Notes under the pieces: model-generated
Told to the model about the DNA's origin: nothing
Seen by the model: only the letters and a program-made list of their open reading frames with translations
Database searches by the model: none
Shown here: in pieces, positions 60,699 to 64,000 of the stretch
Layout of the letters: each line of letters starts with the position of its first letter
Numbering within the stretch: the stretch's first letter is position 1
Program-made: the position numbers and the translations under genes
Assembly: GCA_963281255.1 (NCBI GenBank)
Contig: OY725488.1
Span: 6,049,524-6,113,523, forward strand
DNA: 64,000 nucleotides
Direction of reading: 5' to 3'
From: Aphrocallistes beatrix
Lineage: Eukaryota; Porifera; Hexactinellida; Sceptrulophora; Aphrocallistidae

Positions 60699-62846
60699 AT
60701 GGCTTTTAAGAGTAGAAGTCAAAGGAAAACGAAAAGACTCCCTCAATCCACGACAGTTGAATTCTCTCCCGACGCGAAATCATTCAACCTTCAATTTTTC
60801 GAGGTAATTTAAATGAGATTAATTCTTTTTTAAACTATACATTTGAATAAACATATAAATTGTAAAATTACCATTTAGGGCAGCCTAGAGGTACTTGCAG
60901 GATCTGAGAAGAAGGGGAAATGGAAGAAAACACACGTCGTTTTGCAATCTGGGAAAGGAGTATTCACTTCACTGCTGTTCTACAAGAAGCAATCAAAATT
61001 TGTGGCAAAACTTGCTCCGTTGGAAAAGTTTGACTTAAATCCAGGATTCGATGTTTCAGTCGGTGAAATAATAAAAAACAGATACATTATCAACATCAAC
61101 ATCCATGGGGAAAACCAAAAACAGATCCGAATGGCTGCTGAGTCTGAAAACTTGAGGAGTATGTGGATGCACGAGTTGATTACCAAGAGAGTAGTTGATC
61201 CCCTCTCTTCTGACTGTAAGTACCAACCATTATACCATTCTAGAATGTTCTAAACTGACTTGACATGTGATTTACAATCTATTTTTACAGGTCTCCAATG
61301 GTTCGTTGTTCGCTTGAAGGATACAGTGGGGACAAACCGCCTGCGGTTGAGTGGGAAATGCACTCTCTGTCTCTACACTGACAGGGTTGTGATAGCTACA
61401 ACCGATGGCACAATGCTGGGAGATTTCCCTTTGGACGTGATCAAGTCATACAAATGCTCTGAAGAGTTCCATCTCAATCTCAGCGCTAATTCCATGTATG
61501 GAGACGTGACCCTCTTTATAATCACCAACCAGACTTACGAGCTGTTCGAGAGGATACACAGACTCAAGATGGAGTCTATGGGGCGGGGCACCGAACTCCC
61601 TTCCCTCACCTCCTCCATTATGTACACGAAAAAGATTTGCCCGGATGACAGCGCCATAAATCCTCCCACCAGAAGAATCTCGAAGAGGGGCATCAGAGGG
61701 CAGCTGCAGGACTCTGCCAGCGAGACAGACATCCTAGCAGCTGTGAGGTTCTGTGACAAACCGGCTAAGCCCCCCATCTCCCGGAATCAACTGAAACTAC
61801 CCCAGATCCCAGCTGGACGCTCTCTCTCCAATGCTACTGTGAGCATGAAACCGAGGCTCCCCATCACTCGCATTCACTCCCCGAACCTATACGGCCGCCA
61901 CAGCGCAGAATTCCTGGACCTCCCGGATTGTAGTAACTTCGGTGCAAGGAGACCTTCCGAGCCTAAGATGCTCTACAGTGAGAGGAGGAACAAGGCTAAG
62001 TTCACTAAACCTGACAGTCCCAGGGCTCCCTCCATCAAAACGCACTCACAGTTCACATCTCCAGACCTCTACGACCATGCCATTTTCAAGCCGCAGTCCC
62101 ACTTCAATGCGATCAAGGAGGCTAGCGCATCACAGGACCTCAGCACTACCACGCCCTACGACAGCATCAAGTTAGTCGAGCCTCGTAAGAAAGTGAACAT
62201 ATACGAGACTTTAAGTTTCGGAGAAAGTGATAGGATCCAATCCTACTTGAAAATACAACCACGTGATCCCAACGAAGTGCCAGACATCCCCGTAACTTGT
62301 CCCAATCCCCCTAAACGCAGCACGAGCGAATCTCAAAAGATAGCCCCAAAGACTTCTCTAACCAACTCCTACAACGCTCAGAACAAGCCTGACCAGTTAG
62401 ACAACTCCTTTTCTTCTCAGAGCCCCTCGGTTTTCAGCGCCACACCGCCTCCTCCCATCCCTCCACATAAAGAGGACTCTGAATCTCCTCGAAAGATCAA
62501 ACCGCATTCAGACTCACAGTTCGATAAATTTCTCGACTCACCCATTAAACGGGGCATGGATTACGACTCGTATAAGCACAACTCGTCTCTTAGAAGTCTT
62601 GATAGTTACAAACGTACGTCCAAAAACAACCAATACGAAATCATACATAACGGCTTCAACTCTCTGGGCAGTGGGGCGAGAAGGGCAGCTAGAAGGATTA
62701 AACTTGGGAAAGCTAAAAGTGAAGTGCCACCTGATATGCTAGCTTCTGAAAATAAAACCTCAACCAATCCAAAACCAATTAAAGCGACTGGCACGAGACC
62801 TTCTTCCTTCACTACCACGCCTAAAAATAATTGGGAAGTAGCCTAG
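60699..62846 (+). CDS. DOK/IRS-like adaptor 2 (PH + PTB), three exons
   Basis: Exons 60699-60803, 60879-61215 and 61291-62846 join in frame to about 665 aa. The start MAFKSRSQRKTKRLPQ is basic. PH domain (about 36-145): GSLEVLAGSEKKGKWKKTHV with a closing LRSMWMHELITK. PTB domain (about 148-250): LQWFVVRLKDTVGTNRLRLS, GDFPLDVIKSYKCSEEFHLN and NSMYGDVTLF, the same NSMYG motif as gene 1. The tail carries tyrosine sites (TPYDSIKLVEP, NIYETLSF, QYEIIHNG) and TPPPPIPPH for SH3 domains. Intron positions and phases (0, then 1) are the same as in gene 1, which shows tandem duplication followed by strong divergence. Role: probable docking protein downstream of receptor kinases. Confidence 0.8.
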
Positions 62847-63406
62847 CGAGGCGGGACAGGCCTTTAAATTATATGTTAAACAACGATTAATTCTATAGAT
62901 ATCTGTACCAGTGCAGTGTACCGGCCAGGTGACTGCATCTGTTGTATGTTAGGCGGTAAAGAGTTTCAGATATATTGATCATCCCATTACTAAATGTACT
63001 GAAATACTTGGAAAAATGTATAGTTCAAACAATTCATATTCCAGTCGGTGGGAGGAATAGAATTATAATCAAATGCCAGCAGACAAATAATGATACTTAG
63101 TATCCCTGAAAATGTGCTAGCATAAAAACTGCTCACTACTTTTCTAGTGAAAAAAGAAATAATGGAAATAAATTTGTCAGCATCAATAAAACAAGAACAA
63201 TCTCAACGACATGTAATTTATCCAAAAATGTAAAGAAGAACAATGTACTACATACAGCAAAGCACAATTCCACCCTACAGCAATGTAGATGAGGATTGCA
63301 GTAAATTCGACGTATATTCGACTCTTATGATAAAAGGAATTATTAGTATATAGCGACGTTCACGGAATTAGATCGGTAGGGAGTAGGGGTAGGAGGTTGA
63401 TACTCA
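62847..63406. other. Spacer between DOK-like gene 2 and AGBL4
   Basis: The two genes converge here, so both 3' UTRs should be inside. No repeat or RNA gene is recognised. Confidence 0.4.
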
Positions 63407-64000
63407 TCAGTAAGTTTTAAGTTTGTAATAATCAAAAAGTGCTAAAGCAACATTCCGCCCCAGTTTGCAATAGCCCTGCTCTGTGTATGGCCTGTGTTGC
63501 TGGGAGCGGGTGGTGTAGCTGAATAGGGACACTTCCATTGTGTAGCATAAGGTGTTCTGGTTCAAACAACTCCCGAAGCAGCGACGGCTTGTCCCCGCTT
63601 TCACCGCATCTCTGTCGAAGACTGTTCTGGACCAGGAGAAGTCCCTGGCCCGAGCAGAGAGAAGCTTTGGAAACCTGAGCTGCCTCTCGAACCTCCCTTC
63701 GTCTTCGTACACATTCCCGTACATGAACCCGTTGGAGAGAGTTGAGTGTGCGTGAATGTCGATGTAGAAGTCCAGTCTCACGCGTGGGTCTTTGTCGAGC
63801 GAGGTCAGGAGTTGTTTCGTATGATAGAGAGCCGGGTGGATAAAAGGGGAGGGGTCCCTCCAGTGCCGGTTTAGATCCTCCCCCATGAGTGAGCACCTAT
63901 AGTTGCCCAGTACAACTCCATCCGGATTGAGCATTGGCACGATTTTAAACACCAGCGCGTCTCTAAGGGCCCGAGCTGCTGGATGAAGGCTCAGGAGGAA
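63407..64000 (-). CDS. AGBL4: Cytosolic carboxypeptidase 6, 3' end
   Basis: M14 metallocarboxypeptidase of the CCP family. CCP6 shortens polyglutamate side chains on tubulin and other proteins, mainly in cilia and neurons. The frame is open to the window edge (FLLSLHPAARALRDALVFKI), so the N-terminal domain and the HxxE zinc site lie outside; about 197 codons are present. Visible: VPMLNPDGVVLGNYRCSLMG, GEDLNRHW (substrate arginine region), DFYIDIHAHSTLSNGFMYGN (zinc His) and CYTMEVSLFSY (catalytic Glu), then YTEQGYCKLGRNVALALFDYY. Matches AGBL4 better than other CCPs. The protein ends shortly after the catalytic domain, without the long tail of some CCP6 forms. Confidence 0.92.
   Translation of the reverse strand, partial: FLLSLHPAARALRDALVFKIVPMLNPDGVVLGNYRCSLMGEDLNRHWRDPSPFIHPALYHTKQLLTSLDKDPRVRLDFYIDIHAHSTLSNGFMYGNVYEDEGRFERQLRFPKLLSARARDFSWSRTVFDRDAVKAGTSRRCFGSCLNQNTLCYTMEVSLFSYTTRSQQHRPYTEQGYCKLGRNVALALFDYYKLKTY

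Noticed and set aside
1-64000. LTR retrotransposons, endogenous viruses, LINEs or other reverse-transcriptase elements
   Set aside because: No reverse transcriptase, integrase, capsid-like or LTR-like sequence was recognised on either strand; the repeats are DNA-transposon types.

Overview
The window is nuclear DNA from an animal. It is AT-rich, its genes have no operon structure, and its proteins are metazoan: a Discs-large MAGUK, two DOK/IRS-like PH+PTB adaptors, nanos, WDR41, TMEM138, FTCD, HAT1 and a cytosolic carboxypeptidase. Many genes are intronless, or have GT-AG introns of only about 60-150 bp. The phylum cannot be fixed from the sequence; an invertebrate, possibly an early-branching one, fits best.

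Layout. 1-1779: 3' part of an ER glucosidase I (MOGS). 1982-39265: one split gene, a Discs-large homologue (L27-PDZ-PDZ-PDZ-SH3-GK, nine exons, about 718 aa). Its second intron is about 27.5 kb and holds three intronless copies of a DRE-TIM (HMGL-like) plus EF-hand gene (8317, 14166 reverse, 22073), a reverse-strand NHL propeller gene (29201) and most of the window's transposons. A reverse-strand multi-span membrane protein gene (33039) lies in intron 5. A Tc1/mariner element ends 10 nt before the last dlg exon. 40245-54075 is gene-dense: WDR41, DYNLT-type dynein light chain, TMEM138, RPP21, nanos (frame-disrupted), FTCD, HAT1, CHCHD1/mS37 (reverse), ZCCHC4 (reverse) and a dsRBD/RGG protein. 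55196-62846: two tandem DOK-like adaptor genes separated by 3.5 kb of repeats. 63407-64000: 3' end of AGBL4/CCP6 (reverse).

Mobile DNA is almost all DNA transposons: Tc1/mariner, a Tigger/pogo remnant with many TA-flanked MITEs, hAT, PIF/Harbinger-like and Mutator-like foldbacks with 9-bp duplications, plus a tentative Helitron-like family with a two-hairpin GC-rich tail. Several are nested two or three deep. I saw no LTR or virus-like element. Two tRNA-like units with the same flanks carry different anticodons (36282 and 42231, reverse strand).

Functional links: dlg and the DOK-like proteins are membrane signalling scaffolds; TMEM138, dynein light chain and CCP6 are cilium/microtubule related; RPP21, ZCCHC4, nanos and the dsRBD protein act on RNA. 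Nothing suggests co-regulation beyond proximity. The best candidates for undescribed biology are the DRE-TIM/EF-hand family, the dlg GK domain lacking its GMP-binding lobe, and the anticodon-switched tRNA-like pair.
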